Below, in pieces: positions 11,346-22,856 of a stretch of DNA of 64,000 bases. How positions within the stretch are numbered: position 1 is the first letter of the stretch; the number at the start of each line of letters is the position of its first letter. The stretch lies in NCBI RefSeq assembly GCF_033958435.1, contig NC_134138.1:8010001-8074000 (forward strand). The letters are read 5' to 3'. This DNA is from Carettochelys insculpta. Taxonomy: Eukaryota > Chordata > Testudines > Carettochelyidae. The notes under the pieces are model-generated. The model had not been told where the DNA came from and searched no databases. It saw only the letters and a program-made list of their open reading frames with translations. The position numbers and the translations under genes are program-made.

Positions 11346-12210
11346 ACTCTTGGGTGACCTCATATGAAGGTATCATACCAACGGGGTCCCTGTAACCCTT
11401 ATGCAGCTCTGTGCCCTCTGCCAGCTGGCGTCTTGAGGGCCTTCGGTCACATGTAGCGATCATCTGTCTTGTATGTTGTGATTATCAGTGAGAGAATGCA
11501 CAAGACCGACTTCTAAACGGTCATCACTAGCTTTCAGAATCAGCACACTCGAAGGGCACCTCATTCTGGTCTCATGAGTGAATGGAAATGGGGTGGAGCA
11601 GAGAGCGAAGGCTCCATCAGTTATTGGCCAATGCAAAGCCGGTTAAAAATAGCTAGTGGTTGCTTCATTATTACAGGGTCATGGGGACTTCCTGGTCGTT
11701 AAAGGACAGGAGGTGGGTCTGTCAAGGTGCCTATTTGTGCTTCCTGAGAACTTTTCTAGATGGTGAACTGGGACAGGCTGAAAGGCTGAAACATCTCAGC
11801 CTCTTCTCAAGCTGGTCCCATCCAAAGGACAGCTGCACACATGGCACATTCTCCATGCTGCTCTTATGCTTGGGATGAGCTACTGTAAAACACCTCCAAA
11901 GCCTTCACTGTCCTCCTTCACACTCACCTCTGGGACAACTCCTGCTGCGACCTCCCTGTTAGCATGTCCTTGCCTCTGTTGGCTTCTGATCATAAGCTGA
12001 AACTGGGACCTCTTTTTAACTCAGTGTGTGTACAGCACCTAGCATGATGGGGCGCTTGAAGCTGAACAGTAACATAAAGAGTCAATCGTTATAAATGTCC
12101 TACGCAGGCGAGGCAGTGGGGTGAGGCTGTGCTACTCCTTTAAGCAATAATGGGGTTTTCTTTGCACAGGGCTAACGTGAAGCCAGGTGGGCAGTGAACC
12201 CGGTGCATTC
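11346..12210. other. intergenic interval with a possible old SINE tail
   Basis: About 11985-12090 contains GTACAGCACCTAGCATGATGG, typical of old CORE-SINE or L2-type tails. Nothing else recognised. Confidence 0.4.
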
Positions 12211-12337
12211 ATCACAGAATCCTGGGGCTGGAAGGGACTTCAGGTCATCTAGTCCAGCCCCCTTCAAGCAGGATCACCCCATCTAAGTCATCCCAGCCAG
12301 GACCTTGTTAAGCCAGAACTTAAAACCTCCAGGGATC
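12211..12337 (-). mobile_element. CR1 3'-end fragment
   Basis: CACAGAATCCTGGGGCTGG, then GGTCATCTAGTCCAGCCCCC, CATCCCAGCCAGGACC and AAAACCTCCAGGGAT: the usual CR1 3' region, in reverse. Confidence 0.85.
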
Positions 12338-12339
12338 AT

Positions 12340-13100
12340 CATCAGTAACCGTGGGCTCAGCGCCCGTTAGTGTCTGATGCCTCCCTCACTATTTCCTTCC
12401 ATCTTTCCCTATCCCGTGCAGAGTGGCTTGGTTTCTGCAGACTAGCTCTGCACCAATCTACTACATCATCTACCCATTCTCTGTGGGGTCTGCCTCTCCT
12501 ATTCGAACCGTCCATTACGCCGAACACCAGGGTCTCGATTTTTCGTCCGTCGTTCATTCTGCAGAGATGCGTGAATAGCTGTAACTTACTTTGTATAACC
12601 TTCTGCAGTACCAGAGAGGTGGCTGTGTTAGTCTGTAGCTTCGAGAACAACAGGAAGTCTTGTGGCACCTTTTAGACTAACAGATGTTTTGGAGCATAAG
12701 CTTTTGTGGGCAAAGACCCGCTTCATCAGATGCATGAGTCGGGGGGTGGTTTCAGAGGGATATTTGAAGAGTGGGGTCCCAGTAAGAGGGAGGGCCAGAG
12801 CTGACAAGGTCTATTCAGCAAGGTCTTCTGCAGTGGGTTCTCTTTTGGCTGTATCTTCCTATAGAATTCCTCAGGTGACTTTCTGCATCCCTCCTATTCT
12901 CAGGATCTGCCTATAACAACTCCTCTTGAACACCAGTATCCTTCTCTTTGAATCTTTCATGATCACCCACGTCTCACATCTGTACAACATGCCGCTGAAT
13001 ACGCACATTTTCAAGACGCTCTGCTTCGTTCCTAACCTAATTGCTTTGCTTTTCCCGATCGTATCCATCGCCTTCAACCTTGCTACAGACCCAAATAAGT
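12340..13100 (-). mobile_element. non-LTR retrotransposon 3' fragment, split by an R2 insertion
   Basis: Two reverse-strand blocks (12340-12600 and 12834-about 13100) encode consecutive parts of one protein. The distal block carries YRCETWVIMKD and YRQILRIGGMQKVT. The proximal block carries FTHLCRMNDGRKIETLVFG and GSNRRGRPHREWVDDVVDW. Both are typical of the region downstream of the RT palm in RTE-like or related LINEs. In-frame stops and the interruption make it a dead copy. The exact clade cannot be settled by eye. Confidence 0.75.
12609..12824 (-). repeat. R2 element, full-length with 9-bp target duplication
   Basis: CTTCTGCAG occurs at 12600-12608 and again at 12825-12833, flanking 216 bp. 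The enclosed sequence starts TACCAGAGAGGTGGCTGTG, contains GTGGCACCTTTTAGACTAAC and GGAGCATAAGCTTTTGTGG, and ends TTCAGCAAGG. The host LINE reading continues on either side, which confirms a clean insertion. Confidence 0.8.
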
Positions 13101-13280
13101 CCTCACAGCTTGGGGCAGGGGAGTTCCCCCACTCTGGCAAATGCCAACGTTTCTCTTGGCAATCTTAAGCTAAAGTTTGGAAATGGTGGTGTACGCCTGT
13201 GGTACTCACCTGCTCTTTCTGATGTCTGCAGCCCCTGAGTGGCTCATTGTCTTGAAACTACCTACCCCTGTACTGCCCTG

Positions 13281-13385
13281 GGAGAGGGATAGCTCAGTGG
13301 TTGACCTTCTAAACCCAGGGTTGTGAGCTCAATCCTTGAGGGGGTCATTTAGGAATCTGGGGCAAATAGGTTTCATTTTTTTAAA
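13281..13385 (+). mobile_element. Cry-type tRNA-derived SINE, 3'-truncated
   Basis: GGATAGCTCAGTGGTTGACC resembles a pol III A box and GGTTGTGAGCTCAATCC a B box. It then reads GGGGGTCATTTAGG and GGGGCAAATAGGTTT and breaks into T-rich sequence where the next copy starts. Confidence 0.85.
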
Positions 13386-13389
13386 GCGG

Positions 13390-13592
13390 GTGGGGGATGG
13401 GATAGCTCAGTGGTTTGAGCATTGGCATAGTAAACCTAGGGTTGTGAGTTCAGCCCATGGGAGGGGCATTTCAGGGTCTGCGGCAAATAGGTTTGGGAAG
13501 AAAACACTGCTAGGGATGGTGTTTGGTCCTGCTGAGATGGCAGGGGACTGGACTCGATGACCTCTCAAGGTTCCTTCCAGCCCTACAGGATG
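13390..13592 (+). mobile_element. Cry-type tRNA-derived SINE, full-length
   Basis: The A-box-like region GATAGCTCAGTGGTTTGAGC, the B-box-like region GGTTGTGAGTTCAGCCC, a tRNA-unrelated body (GGGGCATTTCAGG, TGGTCCTGCTGAGATGGCAG) and a LINE-like tail GATGACCTCTCAAGGTTCC ending GCCCTACAGGATGT. The tail resembles the CR1 3' end, consistent with mobilisation by CR1. Confidence 0.9.
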
Positions 13593-13889
13593 TACATTTA
13601 CCCCTGTGAGGCAGGGCAGGGCTATTAGCTTCATTGCAGTGATGGGAAACTGAGGCACATCCTGCAAAGGGAAGCACAGGCTTCTCCCAAGCCTTCAGTC
13701 AGAGCTGTGGTCAGCCCCAGGTTGTGTCCTGTTGCTGGTTCTGGCTCGTTCTCCTGTCACCTGCTAAAACTCATCCATGGAACCTGAAACCACACAGACG
13801 TTTCCTAATATGACCTTCCTGCCATCAGCAATTGTTGTACCAGCCGAGCAGACTATGGCTGGGTGCCCACAGAAGAGGAGAGTCTTCTG

Positions 13890-14060
13890 TTTAAAGAACA
13901 GGCCCAGGCCTGGGGAGATCAGGATTCCATCCTGGATCTGCCACAGGCTTGCAGCACAACTTGGTCAAGTCACTTAACCTCACTGCATTGCCCTGTGTGA
14001 CAAGTAGCTCTGCTGGGCCTCACCAGGGTGTTGTGAGGGTAAATTCATGAGCAGAGATAA
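13890..14060 (+). mobile_element. MIR/CORE-SINE-like fragment
   Basis: CTTGGTCAAGTCACTTAACC followed downstream by GTTGTGAGGGTAAATTCATG is the familiar MIR core and 3' pattern, strongly diverged. Confidence 0.55.
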
Positions 14061-14450
14061 GAGGCCCAGGTGCTGCGATAATAAGCACAGTAGCAAGGCT
14101 TATAAGCAAAGGAGGAGGTGTCTGAGGCAATCTGGGCACTAAGGAACCTGAGAGGTCACCTAAGTGAAGGTGAGGCAGATACAAGGACACCTACCCTGTT
14201 CCCAACAGCTGTTTGTGTTATGCTTTAAATGAAGCACTTGAGATCTTTTATAGGGGAAAAGGCCGTACACCACGTTCATTGTGAACATAATGGTAGCATG
14301 TGCTTTTCAGTCACACACACACATCATGCACACAGTCCCACCAGACGATGTTATAGTTACCAGTCCAGAGCCTGGATCAATCTCGTGGCCAACTAGACCG
14401 ATCACAGAGGGGGAGCAGGGCCTTTTTGGTCGCGATCCGATGCTCTCCTA

Positions 14451-15158
14451 AGCCATGTCTACACGCGCACGCTACTTCGAAGTAGCGACACTAACTTCGA
14501 AATAGCGCCCGTCACGGCTATACGCGCCGGGCGCTATTTCGAAGTTAACTTCGACGTTAGGCGGCGAGACGTTGAAGTCGCTAACCCCATGAGGGGATCG
14601 GAATAGCGCCCTACTTCGAAGTTGAACATCGAAGTAGGGCACGTGTAGACGATCCACGTCCCGCAACATCGAAATAGCGGGTTCCGCCATGGCGGCCATC
14701 AGCTGAGGGGTTGAGAGACGCTCTCTCTCGAGCCCCTGCAGGGCTCTATGGTCACCGTGGGCAGCAGCCCTTAGCCTAGGGCTTCTGGGTGCTGCTGCAG
14801 CAGCTGGGGATCCATGCTGCAGGCACAGGGTCTGCAACCAGTTGTCAGCTCTGTGTATTTTGTGTTGTTTAGTGCAACTGTGTCTGGGAGGGGCCCTTTA
14901 AGGGAGCGGCTTGCTGTTGAGTCCGCCCTGTGACCCTGTCTGCAGCTGTGCCTGGCATCCTTATTTCGATGTGTGCTACTTTGTCATGTAGACGTTCCCT
15001 CGCAGCGCCTATTTCGATGTGGTGCCACGCAATGTCGAAGTTGAACGTCGACATTGCCAGCCCTGGAGGACGTGTAGACGTTACTCATCGAAATAGCCTA
15101 TTTCGATGTTGCTACATCGAAATAAGCTATTTCGATGTGTTCACGTGTAGACATAGCC
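14451..15158. mobile_element. TCTACAC-type foldback MITE, 708 bp, complete
   Basis: Flanked by CTA at 14448-14450 and 15159-15161. The termini are AGCCATGTCTACACGCGC on the left and GTGTAGACATAGCC on the right, which are inverted repeats. Both arms are filled with TTCGAAAT/ATTTCGAT motifs and can fold on each other. The centre (about 14690-14935) is unique and GC-rich. A second copy with the same internal sequence lies at 32935-33645. Short TSD and GG(C/T) ends fit PIF/Harbinger, though the TSD is not TWA. Confidence 0.85.
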
Positions 15159-16620
15159 CTAGAGTTGGTGGCAAGATGAACTCAAAGTCCCATGGCAAAG
15201 CACCCTGCTTTTATGATCCTTCCCTCTGTTGAGGTTTGCTGTGTCAGTCTGTGACTGGTGTGTTATCTTTTGATACCAATTGTTCTCAAAACATCTGCAA
15301 AAGGGTCATCCTGTAATCAATAAAACATCTCCAGAAGGTTCATCCTGTAATCAATTGTCCTTAGGGGTGCCTGCTCCATGCTTTAGAGTCATCAAGCTGC
15401 CCATCCGATCACTTCTTGACCGGGGTTATGCACTGATGGTCCTTCTCTGATGCTGTTAATTCTGTCTTCACCCACGCTTCGCCCCTCCTTCCTTGGGCAT
15501 CTGGCTCTGGGGATAACCTTCGCGCCTTTATCTCGACACGGACATGCCACTTTCACACGGAAACAATTCTTAGAAGGATTCTCAGAGAAAAGCAGAGCAA
15601 AGGCGTCGTAAATCAAACATTTAAGGCTTCAGCCTTCAGCATCACCCTGTAATCTTATTAACATAGACACAGTACCAAGCTGCCTCTTACTTATATACTA
15701 AATTCACTAAGCTCTAAAACAGGAGGCATATATTCAAATAAAGAACTTAATCAGTAAAATCAATACATGTTACTTGTGTTACTGTTACCTTACATTGCTA
15801 CCTTGTTAAGCTTAAAATTCAAAGTTTGAAAAAGAATAAAACTTTCAACTTCAACATTTGTCCAACCTCTTCTTCATGCATTCCAGTGACAAGGACTCTG
15901 GGTTCTTACCGTCCCGAGAATGGGTTCATTCCTCATAGCTCAGGCGTGGGGCCCTGTGTTAGAGAACTGCTGGTTAACACGAGCTGCCACAGTTGGTTGG
16001 GTAGCATCCCTTGCTAGCCAACTGCACCATGAGCCCGGGGGCAAACTGTGTCAGTTGCAAGTGAAACCACCAGAGAGCCCTGCTCAGGCCATTGCAAGAC
16101 GGTGCCAGGGCTCAGCTGAAATGAACAGAGAGAGAACCAGTCAGAATCGCAATAACTTCAGAGAAGCCCCAAAGAGTCACCAAGACACCCCAGCTTGGGG
16201 CTCGTCCCAGTTCTATGACCCTGGCTGTGTAGACTCTGCTCTCCTGCAGGGAATTCTACCCTTCTGCTGCCCCGGACCCTTCCCTTCAGCCCTCTTGCAA
16301 AGTGGTCTTAATGTCTCCGTCCTCAAGGGACTCTGTCTGTTGGCGTGGGTGGTTTTGTTTTGCTCTGAGAATCTGGGCTTGGGAGCTATTGCTCCAGACC
16401 CAGTTCTGATGTAACACCAGCACATCTGAGCACAGGTGGGGCAGGACAGATATTAACTGCAGTGCACAGAAAACTGCCCCTGGACTGTGCTTAATTAGAG
16501 GTCTCTCCCTCATGGCTTATGTGGTGATTAGTCTGTTGTTACTAGCTACACCCTTACTCACAATCCCTGCAACGAGATCGAGACAAGTGGTGACAAACCT
16601 TTTCTTACCCGCAGCCCTGA
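15159..16620. other. unannotated intergenic interval
   Basis: No family or exon recognised. A-rich between about 15640 and 15850. Confidence 0.4.
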
Positions 16621-17660
16621 TGGGGCACATTCATCAAGTCGTTTGCCTCTCCTTGCTGGCTGCAAATAGCTTGTGATCAGGGTGTTAGCCGATGGCCAAG
16701 GACGTAAGGTGAGGTGCCAGCTATGCCCGTTTTATACCATCCGTGACTTTAACCGCTAGGACGCACTGTCCCTTCGCGGCGGGCAGCCCGGGCTAGGCTG
16801 ACGGATGCCCCAAGGTCCTAAACACCCGTGACTTTAACTGCTAGAGCTCAGAGCCCCTTCGCAGTGGGCAGTCAGGATTGACTGACAGGCGCCCCAAGAG
16901 TTTGCCCCGTGGAGGCAGCACAACTCAACGCTAGGCTCTTAGTACTCTCACCTAATGGCCAGGCTTTATAGCCAAAACGGCTGAGGTTCTTTAATTGTGT
17001 TGGCTGCTTTACAGTAAACCAGAGAAACAAGTCAGGCTTATGCACAAACGGTTACCAAAATTTATTAAACTAGATTCTAATCATGTGGTTACAAAATTGC
17101 TAGTGCCCACTTATTTAAATGTATAGATGTTACACACACAAACAAGTTACAAAACTGAAGCCACTATCCCAAAGAAAGAAAACAAAGTATAGAGCTCCAT
17201 TTCAAAATATGTGTGCACTAAAGATAGGAGATCAGGTGTGGGTGCTTCTTACCCTCCTTGCATCTCTCGATTCCAGCGGTGCCAAGCCAGGATTGGTCAC
17301 TCAATTCCGCGGAAAGACGAATAAGGGACAAGGCTTAGGGACCCTTTTAGCTGCAGAAGCCTTGGGAGGCTGTCACTTATCTGACCAGCAGATAGATAGT
17401 GAAAAGCACTCAAAAATCATGGTGCTGTAGGTCCCATACTTATACCTCTGTACTCCTTTATTCTCTTTCTCCTTTCTTATGCCAAATTGGGGCTGGTCTG
17501 TCTGGGCGACGCCAGCTCTCGCAAGAGTAGTTTACACTTGCAAGGGACAGAAACAATAAGTTTCGACTACTGGACATTCCTTTTATTAGGGTAAATATTT
17601 TCCCACCTAGGATGTTGGTGTGTGTGCATCACGTTATTTAGTAGGGGCTAAGAGCCATGT
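16620..17660. mobile_element. probable LTR-like / endogenous retroelement remnant
   Basis: A block of long-LTR character: two imperfect tandem ~85-bp units (16741-16912), then mixed-composition sequence containing GGACATTCCTTTTATTAGGG and TTTTCCCACCTAGGATGTTG. It resembles LTR blocks common in turtle genomes as far as I can recall. No coding domain, primer-binding site or second LTR was identified, so this is tentative. No viral gene is present. Confidence 0.35.
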
Positions 17661-17854
17661 CTGTCACAGCTTCTCTGTCTGCTGTGAGCCTAATCGTTGT
17701 ATATGTTCCCAGAGGCACATTGCAGCAGCACACCTGTGCTTCTCACAGCTTCAAAGGCTGTGCTGGAATTTATGTTAAGTGCCCTGTTGTTTTGGCTCCC
17801 TTGTGTTCCCAGCAATGCTGTTCTGAGAGGGGGCTGGCTGTCTGGCTACACAGG

Positions 17855-18029
17855 GCTCCCTCTAATTTTTTCCATCTGTGGGTGGAATACATTTTGTTAT
17901 GTGCACCAAGGTTTGTGTGGATGTGCACTACCCGTGGAAACACACACTGGTGCCTGTGAGTGCTCTGCTGATAAGCTGGGTGGCATCTGACTCTCTCCTG
18001 GGCGTCCACCCAAATGCTCAGCTTACAGT
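17855..18029 (+). repeat. dispersed repeat R1, near-complete
   Basis: Begins GCTCCCTCTAATTTTTTCC, includes GTTATGTGCACCAAGG, GATGTGCACTACCCGTGG, GATAAGCTGGGTGGCATCTG and ends CAAATGCTCAGCTTACAG. This is the clearest short-form copy and serves as the reference for the family. Confidence 0.75.
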
Positions 18030-18079
18030 GGCTGCAAGTCTGGCTTTTAATAGCATAGTCACCCTGATAGTCAAAACTT

Positions 18080-18325
18080 CCACATACAGCAATGAAGGGT
18101 CCTGTGGCGCCTTATAGACTAACAGAAAAGTTTTGAGCATGAGCTTTCGTGAGCACAGACTCACTTCATCAGATGCATCTGAAGGTGGTCTGAAGAAGTG
18201 GGTCTGTCCCACGAAAGCTCACCACCTAAAAAATTATTTTGTTAGTCTTTAAAGTGCTACTGAACTGCTTTTTTTGTTTTGATAGCATATCGACTAGCAC
18301 GGCTTTCTCTCTGTTACTACCCAAA
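18080..18325. repeat. R2 head-to-head pair
   Basis: The reverse half 18085-18182 (CCTGTGGCGCCTTATAGACT, GAGCATGAGCTTTCGTGAGC, CACTTCATCAGA) abuts the forward half 18183-18325 (GAAGAAGTGGGTCTGTCCCA, CGAAAGCTCACCACC, TTTAAAGTGCTACTGAACTG, ending near GACTAGCACGGC). Confidence 0.75.
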
Positions 18326-18329
18326 AGAA

Positions 18330-20270
18330 GGACAGTTAGTGTCATTCTTTTGTACAAAAATAGAAAAGGCAACAATATCATTCAAAAAAGGACTGTCCTC
18401 TCCTGAAGCTTAAACCCCCCACCTTTTTTTTTTTGAAAAAGAAATGCAAAACAAATTAGGCGTGGAAAAATAGTTTGAAATGTTGTGTTTTTATAAATTT
18501 GTTGTTTTTACAGAAAATGACTGAAAAATAAAAATAAGTCCCATTTGACAGGTGTTTTTTTTTAAAGGGGAAGAGTGTTTTTACATTGTGTGATCACAGA
18601 CCTGCTCACTATTCGGAATGATGCTGGAGAGTTGCCTCCTCATATCAGGTGCAGCATCATGTAATTTCTCTGAATACGACTTGTGCCAAAACAATCCAAA
18701 TCGACTGACGGTTTTGGCACAAGTTACATAATTAGAACTATGCTACCCTATTAGGAATGCACTATAAATATTAATATACCTACAATCTAAATACTATTCA
18801 AATGCCTTTGTATTTTTAATACACCCACAGTTTCATATTTAATATTTTAGAAAGAAAAATTTTGCTAGCATCACATTTATTTTTCATTGAACGCCTATTC
18901 ACAACGCTGCTGTCGATGTGCTGCTCAGATTGACTTAACATCAGGATCCAGAAGTTGGCAATCTTAGAGTCCCCCACTGTGATGTCTCTTGTCTGTAAGT
19001 GAAAGAATTCTTTGTGGATTCTTTCCGTAAAATTTGTTTCATTTCATTGTCACGTCAACCTCCAGTACTCGGGGATGGTCTATCTCAGAAATGCCTTGCT
19101 CAAATTACTTCAAATGTATCTACCTCAGTCCCTGACTTGACCAACCAATATCAGGCCAATATGACCTTCCTAAAGGGAGGACATAGAAAGTGCAAAAATT
19201 CAGCCATAAACAGAAACTGTAAAGCTTTGCTCTGGAGAGACGACTCCCATGGAACTGTTTGCAGTGTGTTGTAAAGGTGCAGAGTATTATTAAAGCCAAT
19301 CTCTTACATATTGCATTGCACAAGTGGCCTTGCACCTTGGTGATGGGCAGGTTTTCCTGCTAGGAAGCATTAATGCTGAGCACTATTGGGTATAAGACCG
19401 TGAATAGAGGGACCACCCCCATTGCATGGTATTTATTTTGTGATGGGTGTCAAAAAGTGAGACAAATGCATTAGAAAGTGGCTTTGCTATTGTTGTGAGG
19501 GTTGGGCATTTATTAGCAGACAGGTTGTGAGAAAGGAGGACAAGGGTGGTAGACTCGCATCTATGGTCTGCATTGGGCTTCCCTTCCTCAGTTCACTCAC
19601 CAGCATACTCCACATGCATTGCTCAGTCCAGGAATAACCGTTGTGTGTCACCCCCTGACTGCACCAGCGCTGGCAAATACCATCCGACCTTGAGTGAGAC
19701 TGACCAATCTAGTATGTTTCAGCACTAGAGGCTGGCAGAGAGAGTTTGTCTCCTGATCTGAGTGCAACACTGAGAACAGAGAACTGCTTTCTCTGGCCTT
19801 GGCCACATCACTTCTACTCCCTCTGCCTCACTTTCCCTTGCTTTGAAAAGGAACAATAAAATTCACTCAGCGTACGTCACCGAGATGTTGGGAGACTTAA
19901 TCAATGTTTGGTCACTGGGATAGCCCTATATCATTGCTAAGCAGTCTCTTTACTAATAACCAGGGAGCACATAGTTAAAAGAGCACCGCACTCATTCTGC
20001 CTGGCCATTGCGTCCTGGGACTACAGGAGAGCTCACGTGCTTCTTACCAGGGATGTGTCATGAAATGATAACCTAAAGCTTTCGGTTACAATTGTCATAG
20101 ATGTGGGTCTGTTATGGGCAGGAGCCCTTTTGTCTAAGAGAGTGAAGCCATGTAACCGCCAACAAGCAGGCTCAAACCTGGGATCGCTGGAGCTCAGTGC
20201 AGGTGGTGCTATGCTTTAAGCTAAAAGTCAGGTGGCGTTGAGCTAGGACTAAAGAGGACACTCATTGTTT
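18330..20270. other. AT-rich intergenic interval with one hairpin and an old SINE
   Basis: 18340-18900 is much more AT-rich than the rest of the window and holds a perfect inverted repeat at 18679-18724. About 19750-19930 shows a diverged MIR-like pattern (CTCTGCCTCACTTTCCCTTG then GAGATGTTGGGAGACTTAAT). No gene found. Confidence 0.45.
18679..18724. repeat. perfect 14-bp inverted repeat (hairpin)
   Basis: ACTTGTGCCAAAAC at 18679-18692 pairs exactly with GTTTTGGCACAAGT at 18711-18724 across an 18-nt loop. Confidence 0.8.
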
Positions 20271-20276
20271 CTCTAT

Positions 20277-20819
20277 GGCTATGTCTACACCAGCCCAAAT
20301 CTTTGAAATGGCCATGCAAATGACCATTTCAAAGATTACTAATGAGGTGCTGAAATACATATTCAGCACCTCATTAGCATGTCGGCGGCCGCGGCTGTTC
20401 AAAATTGCTGCATCTTGCTGCCGCCTGGCTCATCCGGATGGGGCTCCTTTTCGAAAGGACCCTGGCAACTTTGAAATCCCCTTATTCCTATCAGCAGATA
20501 TTAAGCAGATTTGTGATCAAAAGATGCAAAGGCACTCTTCCCATCGAAAAAAAATGTCAACTATTACTAATTTTTATTTCTTAGTCATTTTCTGTAAAAA
20601 TAACAAATTTACCAAACCAGCAGACAGGAATAAGGGGATTTCGAAGTTGGCGGGGTCCTGTCGAAAAGGAGCCCTATCTGGACGATGGCAATTTTGAACA
20701 GTCATGACCACCGGCATTCTAACAAGGCTCCTAATATATATTTCAGTGCCTCATTAGTAATCTTCGAAATGGCCATTTGCATGGCCATTTTGAAGATTTG
20801 GGCTAGTGTGGACACGGCC
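20277..20819. mobile_element. TCTACAC-type foldback MITE, 543 bp
   Basis: Left end GGCTATGTCTACACCAGCCC, right end GGGCTAGTGTGGACACGGCC. The two arms (about 20277-20490 and 20625-20819) are inverted copies of each other and share GGCCATGCAAATG, CCTCATTAG and TTTTCGAAAGGA blocks. They enclose about 135 bp of AT-rich unique DNA. Flanking triplets are TAT and TCT. Confidence 0.85.
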
Positions 20820-20822
20820 TCT

Positions 20823-22111
20823 GTGTACGTAAGGGGCCTAGGTGCCACTACATTGGAAGTGACTCACGTCTAGGTGTGTGGGTTACACAAGTACAGTCAT
20901 GAACACACACCAGAAAAGGAAGAAGTAAGAACTTCATGAAAGTCTGATGCTGGAAAACCCTGAAAATGGGCCAAGATGCCATAGGTCTGGGAGGCATTAG
21001 CAAACCTCTCCAAGGTCTGCTGTGGATGGCATTTATCTGTAGATGCAGGATGCTCATCTAAGCCAACCTCCTCTTTGGCCACCGAACAGTCTGCGTGGAC
21101 GCCAGTCTGATGCTGGCAGTGTTGGGGCACCCTGGAGCCTTGTAAGGTCCCTGCAATTCACAGAAGCGTGTGCACACTCCAAGCAGTAGATGTAGTGAGT
21201 CTGGTTTTAGCTCAGAGTTCTGGCTGCCTGGGCGTGGCTGGGTTGGGAAGCAGGGAAGAAGAAACTCCGAGTTCCACCCTCCCCGGAGAACTTATGCAGG
21301 AGATGGTCTGAATTTCCCTCTCTCCCCTGGCCTAGGGGACCGGCTGACATACTTGGGGGTGTCTTCCTGCCCCCAGGGGAGCGGCCAGCTTGGGGGGGGT
21401 GAGGGTAACCGAGCATTGGGCCCGGCAATCCCTGTGCATCTGAAGGGGTCCAGAGGCAGATTGTCGGAGATAATTAGATTCCGCTCATTCAGTTCATTGG
21501 CTGGCACTTTCTCCCTGCCAGTGCGGTATCGCACCAGCCCAGAGCCCTTTGCAGTGGTCACCTGTATGCAGAGGGACGCCTGTTACAATTACAACCCACT
21601 GTTGCAACAGCTGTGGCAGAATGGGCACCAACCCCCTTTGCTTTGGGTGGGGGGCATGCTTCTCTGGTCCCCACTGCTGTCGTATTGGAGCATCGCCATC
21701 CTGGCCACACCCCTGGGAGGCAGAGCAGTGCCGTGGGATGGATGGGAAACTGAGGCACAGATCCACAAAGGGATTCAGGTGCCTAACATCCATTGATTTC
21801 AATGGCACCGGAGCAGCCAGAACAAGGTCCCATGGGAGGAGCAGGGAACTGACTCTCTCAAGGTTTAGATTAATGACTTAGTTACGTGGCTGTTGCTTTG
21901 CCTTCCGCTAACACCCCGAGCACCACAGCCTTGTCCTCTCCAGGAAGTGGGGTACAGGTTTGCTGTAATGCTGCACTCAGTCTAACACACGGGCTATTTG
22001 GCGATGTGGCTGCTGCTGTGGCATGGCTACGGGTAACGATTTCTCAGCCCTCCATTGCCAGCTGAGCTAATCTGTCAGGCTGGTCTCTCCTCCAGGCCAG
22101 GCTGAGCACCA
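20823..22111. other. unannotated intergenic interval
   Basis: A 208-codon open frame occurs at 21170-21796 but has no recognised domain and odd composition. About 21765-21820 contains GGGATTCAGGTGCCTAACAT followed by TTGATTTCAATGGCA, an old repeat pattern. Confidence 0.35.
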
Positions 22112-22296
22112 GTGTCCCCCGTAAGCTGAGCCCATGGGTGGCCACCCAGGAGAGATCTGTGTGCCACCCAGCTAATTTGCAGCGCTCCCGTAGCCTCCCA
22201 CAGAGGCCAGTGGGTGTTTCTATGAGTGGGGCACATCTGTACCTGCAGCCAACAAAATTTGTTCCGCACCAGATGGAAGAAGCGAGCGGGAACCCT
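22112..22296 (-). repeat. dispersed repeat R1
   Basis: Reverse copy: GTAAGCTGAGCCCATGGGTG, GTGTGCCACCCAGCTAATTT, GGGGCACATCTGTACC, CAACAAAATTTGTTCCGCAC, ending GAGCGGGAACC. Confidence 0.7.
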
Positions 22297-22677
22297 GCTG
22301 AATACCCACAGGGGCCCTGATGTCCCTCGGGGTGGGGATTTTGGCCAGTTTTGTCTGGCTCCTTGTCTGGCCTGGCCTGCACGGGGTTGGGAAATCAGGG
22401 GGTTGAGCTGGAGAACCTGCTCTGGCCCCCCTGAGTACCACTCTCATATGCCACTAATTTATCACCTTTCCCACCATGGATCTGCTCCAGGGTGCAGCTG
22501 TGCCCATCCAGCACCTTCACCGCCTTGTGCGTGGGGTTGGAGACACAGGGACTGTGTGGCCTGCTCTAGACGCACCTGCCTGGGCTCTTGTAAGCGCTCT
22601 GGAGCAGGGACTGTTTTATTACCTGCTACAACACCTTACAGAATCAGGCTCTGAGCCCTGAATGGGCCCCACAGGCA

Positions 22678-22856
22678 GCGTTCCCTGGTGGCTGGGTGCT
22701 CGTACAGCCACTCAGGGGACCTTTAAATGCTGCCCAGGTGATTAGCAAAGCGCCCACCACTGGGATTTTGGTTCTACCAGTGGTGCACATTTGCATGTGC
22801 CTCGGTGTACATAGAAAAATTATTCTGCACATGGATGGAAAGTATTGGTTGGAAGT
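22678..22856 (-). repeat. dispersed repeat R1
   Basis: Reverse copy starting GCGTTCCCTGGTGGCTGGG with GTGATTAGCAAAGCGCCCAC, CAGTGGTGCACATTTGCATG and ATTCTGCACATGGATGG. Confidence 0.7.

Noticed and set aside
13281..13592. tRNA genes at the TAGCTCAGTGGTT motifs
   Set aside because: The A- and B-box-like motifs belong to SINEs; there is no cloverleaf with acceptor pairing.
21170..21796. 208-codon forward frame as a possible gene
   Set aside because: No recognisable domain, no splice signals and no supporting context; composition like surrounding intergenic DNA.
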